Position numbers and translations under genes: made by a program. Positions 56,398 through 64,000 of a stretch of 64,000 nt of DNA are shown in pieces (the first letter of the stretch is position 1; each line of letters starts with the position of its first letter). The notes under the pieces were generated by a model. It saw nothing but the letters and a program-made list of their open reading frames with translations, had not been told where the DNA came from and ran no database searches. The stretch lies in NCBI RefSeq assembly GCF_000620465.1, contig NZ_JIBE01000003.1, positions 372,001 to 436,000 of the forward strand, in the 5' to 3' direction. Source of the DNA: Ralstonia sp. UNC404CL21Col. Its GTDB lineage: Bacteria > Pseudomonadota > Gammaproteobacteria > Burkholderiales > Burkholderiaceae.

Positions 56398-56532
56398 GTC
56401 GGCGTTCTCCTAAGCGCGGGCGCAGCAAACGCCGCCGCGCCACAAACAAAGACGCCAGTGTAAACGCCCGAAGTCTGTTGCCTCCTAAACGTCCACGGAT
56501 GTTTGATGGGCCAACGCGCCCAGGACGCCGCG

Positions 56533-57252
56533 TCAGGCGGTCGTCACAACAATCACGTGCACGCGATACGGGCCATGTGCACCGAGCACGATGGTCTGCT
56601 CGATATCGCCCGTGCGCGACGGCCCGCTGATGACGTTGGTGGCGCGCGGCAGCTCGCCCCGCTCTGCGCGCATCAGCGCATAGGCGTCTTCCAGCGTGGC
56701 GACGATGCGCGACTGCGGAACCACGGCGATATGCGTCTCGGGCAGCAGCGCCGTGGAGGCGACGTTCTCCGGCCCCGACAGCAGCATCAGCGAGCCCGTC
56801 TCGGCAATTGCGCAGAAGCAACCCGTAATGCCGACGAGATCGCCGTGTTCCCGATCGGCTTGCGCCTCACGCACGGGCGGACGGAATTCGATGCCGATGC
56901 CGGCCGCCGCCCAGTCCAGCGATTGCAATGTCGTCCAGGCCACGGCTTGCGGCTGGAGGTTCAGCCCAGACAAGTAGCGGGCCACCGCGCCCGGCACGTC
57001 GGACAGCGCCTCCACCGACTCCAACGTGGAGGCCATCTTCAGCGCCTGCTCGGCAAAATGCGAGGCCAGGTTTTCCGGCAGCGGCGGGCGGGGGCCGGCG
57101 GGATGGCGCGCGAGGTAATCCGCCACGGCGTCGCGCTCACCCTGCGTCGGTTTCGCGGGACGATGCTGCGCATTGCGGATGCGGGCAAAAATGGCGTCGC
57201 GTGCGCGGCTCGTGTCGAGCGGATCGACGGGGGTGTCCGGTTGTGATTCCAT
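56533..57252 (-). CDS. lutC: LutC/YkgG (LUD domain) protein
   Basis: LutC is one of three proteins (LutABC) for L-lactate oxidation in many bacteria. The 239-residue protein from the ATG at 57252 has the LUD domain with the ligand-binding FCAIAETGSLMLLSGPENV. ETHIAVVPQSRIVATLEDAY and NVISGPSRTGDIEQTIVLGAHGP (split across the domain) follow. No lutA or lutB lies within the window on either side. pncB ends 89 bp away on the same strand, and the operon may be transcribed separately. Confidence 0.88.
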   Translation of the reverse strand: MESQPDTPVDPLDTSRARDAIFARIRNAQHRPAKPTQGERDAVADYLARHPAGPRPPLPENLASHFAEQALKMASTLESVEALSDVPGAVARYLSGLNLQPQAVAWTTLQSLDWAAAGIGIEFRPPVREAQADREHGDLVGITGCFCAIAETGSLMLLSGPENVASTALLPETHIAVVPQSRIVATLEDAYALMRAERGELPRATNVISGPSRTGDIEQTIVLGAHGPYRVHVIVVTTA

Positions 57253-57341
57253 GGCGGCTCCGAAAGATCGATCGATTATACGAGCCGCTTTCCGCGCGAG
57301 CCGCCAACGCCGGTGAAACTTATTCGGCGCCGGCGTGAGCC

Positions 57342-58511
57342 TTATTGCACGCCAAAGACCTGCTTCAGATACGTGAGGTAGGCCGGATCGTCGCACATCG
57401 TCTTCTCGGGCGCGTCCGACAGTTTGGCCACCGGCTGGCCGTTGCAGCGGACCATCTTGATGACGATCTGCAGCGGCGTGTAGCCCAGGTCATTGGTCAG
57501 GTTGGTTCCCACGCCGAACGCCAGCTTGCAGCGACCATGGAAGCGCTCATACAGGCCGATGACCTTCGGCATGTCGAGGCTGTCGGAGAAGATCAGCGCC
57601 TTGGACTTCGGCTCGGCGCGCATGTCGTCGTAATGCTTGAGCATGCGCTCGCCCCACTCGAACGGGTCGCCGGAATCATGGCGAACGCCGTCGAACAGTT
57701 TGCAGAAGAACATGTCGAAATCGCGCAGGAAGGCGTCGAAGCCGTAGGTATCCGACAGCGCGATGCCGAGGTCGCCACGATATTCCTTGGCCCAGGTTTC
57801 CAGCGCAAAGATCTGGGAATCGCGCAGGCGCGGGCCCAGCGCTTGGCACGCCTGCAGGTATTCATGCGCCATCGTGCCGAGCGGCGTCATGCCGTGCTTC
57901 ATGGCGAAGTGGACGTTGCTGGTGCCGGCGTACTGGGCGCCCAGCTGCGCACGCGTCTCCAGCAGCACATGCTCGTGCCAGGTGTGCGAAAAGCGGCGGC
58001 GCGTGCCGTAGTCGGCAATGCGGCAGTCTTCCAGGCCGGGGCGCTTGAGCGACGCCAGCTTGTCGGTCAGGCGGCGTTTGCCCTCCTCCCACTGCGGGTG
58101 CGTCTGCGTGCGGCTGAAGAACACCTCGTTGACGATGGCCAGAACCGGCACCTCGAACATGATCGTGTGCAGCCACGGCCCCGCGATGACGATCTCGATC
58201 TGCCCGTCGTTGCTCGGTGCGGGGCGCACGTCGATGTACTTCTCGTTGAGATGGAACAGGCCGAGAAAATCGACGAAATCGCTCTTGATGAAGCGCATGC
58301 CGCGCAGGTAATCCAGCTCCGGATCGGTAAAGCGCAGGGTGCAAAGGTGGCGGATCTCGGCGCGGATCTCTTCAATGAACGGCACCAGATCGACGCCCGC
58401 GTTGCGGCACTTGAAGCGGTATTCGACGTTTGCACCGGGAAAGTGATGCAGCACCACCTGCATCATGGTGAATTTGTACAGATCGGTATCGAGCAGCGAG
58501 CGGATGATCAT
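57342..58511 (-). CDS. pncB: Nicotinate phosphoribosyltransferase
   Basis: PncB converts nicotinate and PRPP to nicotinate mononucleotide in the NAD salvage pathway. The 389-residue protein from the ATG at 58511 has the N-terminal [20 protein letters not shown] and the active-site His region [27 protein letters not shown] and [16 protein letters not shown] follow. The family length (about 400) fits. The open frame to 58547 would add 12 unrelated residues. It is divergent from prfB. Confidence 0.96.
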
Positions 58512-58658
58512 CGGACAGCGCCAAGAGCCATGTGGACTGGTCGTCATGCTAACCGAAGCGAGGCGGGACGCCTGTGGCCGCTACAGAAATCCCGGCGCGC
58601 CCGTCCGGAAAATGGCGGTTTTGACGGTCTACGCGGACGGAAAACCCCTTGATTCCGC

Positions 58659-58664
58659 TATAAT
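58659..58664 (+). promoter_or_regulatory. Likely -10 box of the prfB promoter
   Basis: A perfect TATAAT lies 28 bp before the prfB ATG; the -35 position (GACGGA, 17-bp spacing) is weak. It also falls in the gap between the divergent pncB and prfB. Confidence 0.4.
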
Positions 58665-58692
58665 TTCCGGTTTCCGACCGGATTTTTGCACC

Positions 58693-59797
58693 ATGGAAGC
58701 AGAACGCCTCAATGCCATCCAGAACACGTTGGCCGACCTGAAGTCGCGCGCCGACGACCTTCGGAGGTATCTTTGACTACGACGTCAAATCTGAACGTCT
58801 AGTTGAAGTCGATAAAGAACTCGAAAACCCCGAGGTCTGGAACGATCCCAAACGCGCCCAGGAACTGGGCCGCGAGAAAAAGTCGCTTGAAACCGTCGTG
58901 CTGGCACTGACCAAGCTCGACGAAGACCTCACCGGCGGCGCTGAGCTGTTCGAGCTGGCCCGCGAAGAAGGCGACGACGACACCATCGAAGCCATCGAGG
59001 CTGATACCGCAGGCATGCGCGCCATTGTCGAAGACATGGAATTCCGCCGCATGTTCTCTGGCCCGATGGACGCCGCCAACTGCTTCATCGACATCCAGGC
59101 CGGCGCAGGCGGCACCGAAGCGTGCGACTGGGCGTCGATGCTGCTGCGCCAGTACCTGAAGTACTGCGAGCGCAAGGGCTTCAAGACCGAAGTGCTGGAA
59201 GAGTCCGAAGGCGACGTGGCCGGCATCAAGAGCGCGTCGATCAAGGTCGAAGGCGAATACGCGTTTGGTTTCCTGCGCACCGAGACCGGCGTGCACCGCC
59301 TGGTGCGCAAGTCGCCGTTCGACTCGGCGGGCGGGCGTCACACGTCGTTCTCGTCGATCTTCGTGTATCCGGAAGTCGATGATTCGATCGAGATCGAGGT
59401 CAACCCCGCCGATCTGCGCGTCGATACGTATCGCGCTTCGGGCGCGGGCGGTCAGCACATCAACAAGACCGATTCGGCCGTGCGGATCACGCACATCCCG
59501 ACCGGCATCGTCGTGCAATGCCAGAACGACCGCTCGCAGCACCGCAACCGCGCCGAAGCGATGACCATGCTGAAGTCGCGTCTGTATGAGCACGAACTGC
59601 GCAAGCGCCAGGCTGCTGCCGACGCGCAGGAAGCCGCAAAGACGGACGTGGGCTGGGGCCATCAGATCCGCTCGTACGTGCTGGACCAAAGCCGCATCAA
59701 GGACCTGCGCACCAACGTGGAAATCTCCAACACGCAGAAGGTGCTGGACGGCGACCTCGACCCGTTTATCCAGGCGAGCCTGAAACAGGGCGTCTGA
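58693..59797 (+). CDS. prfB: Peptide chain release factor 2, with programmed +1 frameshift
   Basis: RF2 releases peptides at UGA and UAA. Translation starts at ATG 58693 and reads 27 codons to CTT TGA at 58771-58776. The in-frame UGA is the sensor: slippage of the CTT codon by +1 skips T58774 and continues with GAC at 58775, giving 367 residues, the normal RF2 length. GGAGG lies just before the shift site, as in E. coli. Downstream are the tripeptide anticodon SPF (KSPFDSAGG) and the catalytic GGQ ([11 protein letters not shown]). lysS lies downstream after an SDR gene. Confidence 0.96.
58771..58777 (+). promoter_or_regulatory. Programmed +1 ribosomal frameshift site of prfB
   Basis: CTTTGAC with a Shine-Dalgarno-like GGAGG a few bases upstream (58763-58767). 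Low RF2 lets the ribosome pause at UGA and slip, so the protein controls its own synthesis. Confidence 0.95.
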
Positions 59798-59822
59798 TCC
59801 GCGCCCAACCTGAGCGACTGCC

Positions 59823-60563
59823 ATGTCTGACACGTCCCTGTTCATCCTGACCGGTGCCTCGCGCGGCCTGGGCGCCGCGCTGGCCCAGGCGCTGATGCAA
59901 CCTGGCCACCGCCTCATCTGCGTCGCACGCGGCGATAACGCCGAATTGCGCGCGCAGGCGACAGCCGCCGGCGTGATGCTCGACTGGCATCAGGTCGACC
60001 TGTCCGACGCGCATGCCGCCGAGGCCTGGATGACCAAGACGCTTGCCGCCCTGCCCGCTTTTGCCAACGTGACGCTGGTGCTCAACGCCGGCGCGGTCGA
60101 GCCGATCGGCACCATCGATACGCTGCGTGCCGATACGCTGCTGCCGCACCTGCAGTTGAACCTGGCCGGCCCGATGGCGTTGACTGCTGCCCTGCTGCGC
60201 GGCACCGCCGCGTGGAACGCGCAGCGCCGTGTGCTGGCGATCTCGTCGGGCGCAGCACGCCGGCCGATCGCCGGCTGGGCGGCGTATTGCACCGGCAAGG
60301 CGGGGCTCGACATGTTCGTACGCGCCATCAACGCCGATGGCGACGCCAGCGTGCGCGCCGTGGCGCTGGCCCCCGGCGTGATCGACACCGACATGCAACG
60401 CACCATCCGTGGCGCCGACTTTGCCGGCGTGCAGCGCTTCCGCGATCTGCACGCGCATGGCGAGCTGGTCTCGCCGCAAGACGCCGCCGCGCGCATCGCT
60501 GCCTACCTCGTCCGCCCCGACTTTGGCGCGACCGAGCTGGACGACCTGCGCAACATCGCCTGA
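59823..60563 (+). CDS. Short-chain dehydrogenase/reductase (SDR)
   Basis: A 246-residue classical SDR. It has the cofactor motif TGASRGLGAA (11-20), LNAGAV for the NNAG position and the catalytic Ser in ISSGAARRPI. The Tyr/Lys pair follows in AAYCTGKAGLD. It resembles the sepiapterin/benzil-reductase-like SDRs in layout. The substrate is unknown. It lies between prfB (25 bp) and lysS (24 bp), so it is probably co-transcribed with both. Confidence 0.88.
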   Translation: MSDTSLFILTGASRGLGAALAQALMQPGHRLICVARGDNAELRAQATAAGVMLDWHQVDLSDAHAAEAWMTKTLAALPAFANVTLVLNAGAVEPIGTIDTLRADTLLPHLQLNLAGPMALTAALLRGTAAWNAQRRVLAISSGAARRPIAGWAAYCTGKAGLDMFVRAINADGDASVRAVALAPGVIDTDMQRTIRGADFAGVQRFRDLHAHGELVSPQDAAARIAAYLVRPDFGATELDDLRNIA

Positions 60564-60587
60564 ACCGACATTCCTCTCATCACCATC

Positions 60588-62132
60588 ATGACCGAACAGA
60601 ACAACCCGGCCGAATCGAATACCGCGGCCGCCGTGCCGGCGCAGGACGACAACAAGATCATCGCCGAACGCCGCGAGAAGCTCGCGGAGATCCGCCAGCA
60701 AGGCGTCGCGTTCCCGAACGATTTTCGCCCGACGCACCATGCCGGTGATCTGCAAGCCAAGTACCGCGAGCTGGAACAGGCCGCCCTGGAAGCCGAACCG
60801 GTGCAGGTGGCCATTGCCGGCCGCATGATGCTCAAGCGCGTGATGGGCAAGGCGAGCTTTGCCACCGTGCAGGACAGCACCGACCGCATCCAGTTCTACA
60901 TCAGCCGCGACGCCGTGGGCGAAGACGTCTACGCCAGCTTCAAGAAGTGGGACTTGGGCGATATCGTGGCCGCACGCGGCACGCTGATGAAGACGAAGAC
61001 CGGCGAACTGTCGGTGGCGGTGACGGAACTGCGCCTGCTCTCGAAGAGCCTACGTCCGCTGCCGGGCGACTACTACGGCCTGGCCGACCAGGAACAGAAG
61101 TACCGCCAGCGCTACGTCGACCTGATCGTCTCGAAGGAAACGCGCGACACGTTCCGCGCCCGCACCAAGGCCATGGCCTCGCTGCGCAACTTCATGGCCG
61201 GCAACGGTTTCATGGAGGTCGAGACGCCGATGCTGCACCCGATTCCGGGCGGCGCTGCAGCCAAGCCGTTCATCACGCATCACAACGCGCTGGACATGCA
61301 GATGTTCCTGCGCATCGCGCCGGAGCTGTATCTCAAGCGCCTGATCGTCGGCGGCTTCGAGCGCGTCTACGAGATCAACCGCAACTTCCGTAACGAGGGC
61401 GTGTCGCCGCGACACAACCCCGAGTTCACGATGATGGAGTTCTACGCGGCCTACACGGACTACCGCTGGCTGATGGACTTCACCGAGCAGCTGATTCGCC
61501 AGGCGGCCATCGACGCCTCGGGCACCGCCACGCTCACTTACCAGGGCCGCGAGCTGGATCTGGCCAAGCCGTTCCATCGCCTGACCATCTGCCAGGCAAT
61601 CCAGAAGTACGCGCCGCAATACACCGACGCGCAACTGGCAGATGTCGAGTTCCTGCGCGCCGAGCTGAAGAAGTTCAAGATCGACACCAACGCGCCGCAA
61701 TTCCTGAACGCCGGCGTGGGTACCCTGCAGCTTGTGCTGTTTGAAGAAACCGCCGAGTCGCAACTGTGGGAGCCGACGTTCATCATCGACTACCCGGTCG
61801 AAGTGTCGCCGCTGGCACGCGGCTCCGACACGCTGCCCGGCATCACCGAGCGCTTCGAGTTGTTCATCACCGGCCGCGAAATCGCCAACGGCTTCTCGGA
61901 GCTGAACGATCCGGAAGACCAAGCCGAGCGCTTCCGCAAGCAGGTCGAACAGAAGGACGCCGGCGACGAAGAAGCCATGTTCTATGACGCCGATTACATC
62001 CGCGCTTTGGAATACGGCATGCCCCCGACCGGCGGCTGCGGCATCGGCATCGACCGTCTGGTGATGTTGCTCACCGACAGCCCGAACATCCGCGACGTGA
62101 TCCTTTTCCCGCACCTGCGCCGGGAAGACTGA
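60588..62132 (+). CDS. lysS: Lysyl-tRNA synthetase, class II
   Basis: LysS charges tRNA-Lys. The 514-residue protein has an N-terminal OB-fold anticodon-binding domain (about 75-180) and the class II core with motif 1 ([16 protein letters not shown]). Motif 2 ([19 protein letters not shown]) and motif 3 ([14 protein letters not shown]) follow. The prfB-lysS linkage is widely conserved. A terminator follows 26 bp after the stop. Confidence 0.97.
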   Translation: MTEQNNPAESNTAAAVPAQDDNKIIAERREKLAEIRQQGVAFPNDFRPTHHAGDLQAKYRELEQAALEAEPVQVAIAGRMMLKRVMGKASFATVQDSTDRIQFYISRDAVGEDVYASFKKWDLGDIVAARGTLMKTKTGELSVAVTELRLLSKSLRPLPGDYYGLADQEQKYRQRYVDLIVSKETRDTFRARTKAMASLRNFMAGNGFMEVETPMLHPIPGGAAAKPFITHHNALDMQMFLRIAPELYLKRLIVGGFERVYEINRNFRNEGVSPRHNPEFTMMEFYAAYTDYRWLMDFTEQLIRQAAIDASGTATLTYQGRELDLAKPFHRLTICQAIQKYAPQYTDAQLADVEFLRAELKKFKIDTNAPQFLNAGVGTLQLVLFEETAESQLWEPTFIIDYPVEVSPLARGSDTLPGITERFELFITGREIANGFSELNDPEDQAERFRKQVEQKDAGDEEAMFYDADYIRALEYGMPPTGGCGIGIDRLVMLLTDSPNIRDVILFPHLRRED

Positions 62133-62157
62133 TCGGTTCGGTCGATCGCCTTCGAAA

Positions 62158-62182
62158 GACGCTCCCTCGGGGGCGTTTTTTG
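62158..62182 (+). terminator. Terminator after lysS
   Basis: ACGCTCCC / GGGGGCGT hairpin (one G-T pair, about 2-3 nt loop) followed by TTTTTTG, 26 bp after the lysS stop. Confidence 0.82.
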
Positions 62183-62400
62183 TTGCCTGCGGATGCGCAA
62201 AACCCGCGCCCACCCCGCTATTTGTAACATCGCCTCGTTTCCACAATATGTATCAAACCGCGCCAAGTACTTGATTTTTAAAGGAAAAACCTCGGTACAG
62301 ATGCTTACAAATTAAAACGGCATCCGTTTGGGCGATGAACCACACTGTGATCATCGAAAGGCCGCAACATGAACCAATCACGGGCCGCAGGAGAACGAAG

Positions 62401-63144
62401 ATGGACAACAACATCCAACCGAATCAAGGTCAGCAATACGGTGGCACGTCGCCGGGTCAAGTCCCGTCGTCGTCGCGACGCATGCATCCGCTGATGACGA
62501 CGGCTGCTGTCGCCGTGATCATCGCCAGCCTGACGGCGGTGGCCGCCATTACCGGCGTGCTGCCCACCTCGAAGGCGACGCAGGGCAGCACGGACCCGAA
62601 TGTGGCAGCCCAGTCGGCAGTGGCCATGCCGGGCGCTTCGGCACCGATGGCGCTGGCTGCACCGGGCCAGACGACGCAACCGAACCAGGCTGCTCCGTAT
62701 CCGGCACAAAACGTCGCGCCCGCTCCGGCGCGCGCCCGTGAGCCGTCGTACGCTGAGCGCGCGCCGTCGGCCAACCCGAGCTATGCGCAAACCCAGCCGC
62801 GCCAGTCGGCCAGCCCCTATGCCGGTCACGTGACGTCGGTCACCCCGATCACCACGCAAGGCAAGGAAACCGGCCTCGGCATGATCGGTGGCGCTGTGGT
62901 GGGCGGGCTGCTGGGTAACCAGATTGGCCGCGGCAATGGCCGTACGCTGGCGACAGTCGGCGGCGCGGTAGCAGGCGGCTACGGTGGCCATGTGGCGGAA
63001 AACTACTACAGCCGCGACACCCAATACCGCGTGAACGTTCGCATGGACAACGGTACGACCCGCAGCTTCATGTACAAGGCTGCCCCGGGCTTCCAGGCAG
63101 GCGAACGCGTGCATGTCGAGAACGGGACGCTGGTGGCCGGTTAA
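62401..63144 (+). CDS. Glycine-zipper 2TM (17-kDa surface-antigen type) envelope protein
   Basis: A 247-residue protein. An N-terminal membrane helix (TTAAVAVIIASLTAVAAITG, about 30-55) is followed by an Ala/Pro/Gln-rich linker. Then comes the glycine-zipper segment (GMIGGAVVGGLLGNQIGRGN and GGAVAGGYGGHVAENYYSRD) and a small beta domain (YRVNVRMDNGTTRSFMYKA). This is the pattern of Rickettsia 17-kDa antigen-like proteins, which reach the envelope in many bacteria. The start at 62401 has AGGAGA 7 nt upstream; the frame is open to 62335. A terminator ends the gene. Confidence 0.88.
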   Translation: MDNNIQPNQGQQYGGTSPGQVPSSSRRMHPLMTTAAVAVIIASLTAVAAITGVLPTSKATQGSTDPNVAAQSAVAMPGASAPMALAAPGQTTQPNQAAPYPAQNVAPAPARAREPSYAERAPSANPSYAQTQPRQSASPYAGHVTSVTPITTQGKETGLGMIGGAVVGGLLGNQIGRGNGRTLATVGGAVAGGYGGHVAENYYSRDTQYRVNVRMDNGTTRSFMYKAAPGFQAGERVHVENGTLVAG

Positions 63145-63170
63145 TCCGGCGTCGCCTTCGCCCAAAAGAA

Positions 63171-63196
63171 AAACCGGCCTTCGGGCCGGTTTTTTC
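63171..63196 (+). terminator. Terminator after the glycine-zipper gene
   Basis: Perfect stem AAACCGGCC/GGCCGGTTT with a TTCG tetraloop and a following T-run. The A-run on the other side makes it usable for minus-strand transcripts from iscX too. Confidence 0.92.
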
Positions 63197-63226
63197 ATGC
63201 GCACGCATTTGATTGAGGCTACGCGC

Positions 63227-63421
63227 TTATTCCGCTTCGTCGATCCAGGCTTGCTGGATGGCTTCGAGGAACTTCTCGCCGCCACGCTTGTGGTCATCAT
63301 CAAAGCCTTCCAGGGTGACGACCTTGTTGTGCAGGTCGACAAAGTTCAGGCGCGTCGGATCGACGTCAGGGTATTTGTCGTACAGCGCTTCCGCGATCTG
63401 CTGGATGTCGTTCCATTTCAT
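63227..63421 (-). CDS. iscX: Fe-S assembly protein IscX
   Basis: IscX is a small acidic protein that binds the cysteine desulfurase IscS and tunes Fe-S assembly. The 64-residue protein has the family sequence MKWNDIQQIAEALYDKYPDV at the start and ends in the acidic WIDEAE. A strong ribosome site GGAGGAGG lies 8-9 nt upstream. It is last of the isc operon, 31 bp after fdx. Confidence 0.97.
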   Translation of the reverse strand: MKWNDIQQIAEALYDKYPDVDPTRLNFVDLHNKVVTLEGFDDDHKRGGEKFLEAIQQAWIDEAE

Positions 63422-63452
63422 GATGGCTTCCCTCCTCCGCTAGCCGGTCGGC

Positions 63453-63791
63453 TCAGTGGTTTTCCTTGGCGTGGTTGATCGTGTACTTCGGAATCTCGAC
63501 GGTCAGGTCCGTCTCCGCCACCTTGGCCTGGCAGGACAGGCGCGAGTTCGGCTCTAGGCCCCACGCCTTGTCGAGCAGATCATCTTCCTTCTCGGTCGCC
63601 TCATCCAGCGAATTGAAGCCCTCGCGCACGATCACGTGGCAGGTCGTGCAGGCACACGACTTCTCGCATGCATGCTCGATCTCGATGTCAGCGCCCAACA
63701 GCGCATCGCAGATGGTCGTGCCGGGCTTGGCTTCGATCACGGCCCCTTCCGGGCAGTATTCGACGTGAGGAAGGACGACGATGTGTGGCAT
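63453..63791 (-). CDS. fdx: [2Fe-2S] ferredoxin, Isc type
   Basis: Fdx donates electrons during Fe-S cluster assembly. The 112-residue protein has the ISC ferredoxin cluster Cys42-x5-Cys48-x2-Cys51 and a last Cys in RLSCQAK (about 87). The ATG at 63791 is the family start; the open frame reaches 63941 into hscA and has no support. It lies between hscA and iscX, the normal isc order. Confidence 0.96.
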   Translation of the reverse strand: MPHIVVLPHVEYCPEGAVIEAKPGTTICDALLGADIEIEHACEKSCACTTCHVIVREGFNSLDEATEKEDDLLDKAWGLEPNSRLSCQAKVAETDLTVEIPKYTINHAKENH

Positions 63792-63843
63792 GAAGAAACT
63801 CGTTCGATATGTGATGTGTGTTTGGGGGGGATGCGATCGGCGA

Positions 63844-64000
63844 TCAGCCGAGCTCCTCGATACGTTTGCCGGCGAGCGCCTTGCGAATGCCGCGGTCCAT
63901 GCGGCGTGCGGCGAATTCGTCGGTGCCATGCGAGAGGGCATCCACGGCGTCCTTGATGGCGCGGTGGTCTTCGCCCTGCATGGTGGTGCGCAGCGCGGCG
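63844..64000 (-). CDS. hscA: Fe-S chaperone HscA, C-terminal end only
   Basis: The window's right edge shows the last 51 codons of a minus-strand gene, read as [18 protein letters not shown] and ending KRIEELG, the C-terminal lid helix of the Hsp70-type HscA that works with IscU. The stop is at 63844-63846, 52 bp before fdx. The remainder lies outside the window. The identification rests on this end and on the hscA-fdx-iscX order. Confidence 0.88.
   Translation of the reverse strand, partial: AALRTTMQGEDHRAIKDAVDALSHGTDEFAARRMDRGIRKALAGKRIEELG

Noticed and set aside
1-64000. Insertion sequences, prophage genes, CRISPR arrays or rRNA operons.
   Set aside because: No transposase, integrase, phage structural gene, regular spaced repeats or rRNA-like sequence was seen.

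Overview
The window is GC-rich, densely packed betaproteobacterial chromosome, most likely from Ralstonia or a close relative in the Burkholderiaceae. The evidence is gene order: rpmF-plsX-fabHDG-acpP-fabF followed by rpoE-rseA-rseB-mucD-lepA-lepB-rnc-era-recO-pdxJ-acpS; EarP next to an arginine-type EF-P; an RNase E of about 1,010 residues with a basic tail; and LysM/FecR plus CHASE2 histidine kinase modules. The genus is inferred, not proved. I saw no insertion sequence, prophage, CRISPR array or rRNA operon.

Layout. (1) 1-5.8 kb: a sugar-acid operon on the minus strand (glucarate dehydratase, hexuronate/glucarate-type MFS transporter, truncated GH31 glycosidase) with a divergent FadR-type GntR regulator. 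(2) 5.8-6.1 kb: a non-coding stretch that resembles 6S RNA. (3) 6.1-12.2 kb: a signalling block on the minus strand made of response regulator, LysM-FecR exported protein and CHASE2 histidine kinase, then a small ORF, a second response regulator with a degenerate receiver, and a small membrane protein. (4) 12.2-15.1 kb: the most accessory-looking part, with a 586-bp non-coding stretch, a tiny lipoprotein, an AT-rich leader with a terminator-like hairpin, and a large lipoprotein with an M30-like HExxH site. (5) 15.2-15.7 kb: tRNA-Cys and two identical tRNA-Gly genes. (6) 15.8-20.4 kb: pgsA and uvrC, divergent from earP-efp.

(7) 20.4-33.5 kb, minus strand: nagZ, acpS, pdxJ, recO, era, rnc, a DUF4845 protein, lepB, lepA, a glutaredoxin-like gene, mucD, rseB, rseA, rpoE and a small membrane protein. 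It joins translation and RNA processing, protein secretion and the sigma-E envelope stress circuit. (8) 33.6-40.2 kb, minus strand: the fatty-acid/phospholipid cluster fabF, acpP, fabG, fabD, fabH, plsX with rpmF and yceD. (9) 40.4-45 kb: maf and an RsmI-like methylase (plus), then sppA, a Rieske protein, a HAD phosphatase and rluC (minus). (10) 45-48.7 kb: rne with a 737-bp leader containing a strong hairpin.

(11) 48.9-52.4 kb: moaA, mobA and moeA for molybdenum cofactor, then a small membrane protein. (12) 52.5-58.5 kb, minus strand: rmuC, a 2-hydroxyacid dehydrogenase, an NhaD-type antiporter, lutC without lutA/lutB, and pncB. (13) 58.6-63.1 kb, plus strand: prfB with its programmed +1 frameshift, an SDR enzyme, lysS and a glycine-zipper envelope protein. 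(14) 63.2-64 kb, minus strand: the end of an isc operon (hscA, fdx, iscX).

Most of the window is core housekeeping. The places most worth a second look are the 6S-like RNA, the paired response regulators around the FecR/CHASE2 system, the M30-like lipoprotein with its AT-rich leader, the folded element near 12.6 kb, and the rne leader hairpin.
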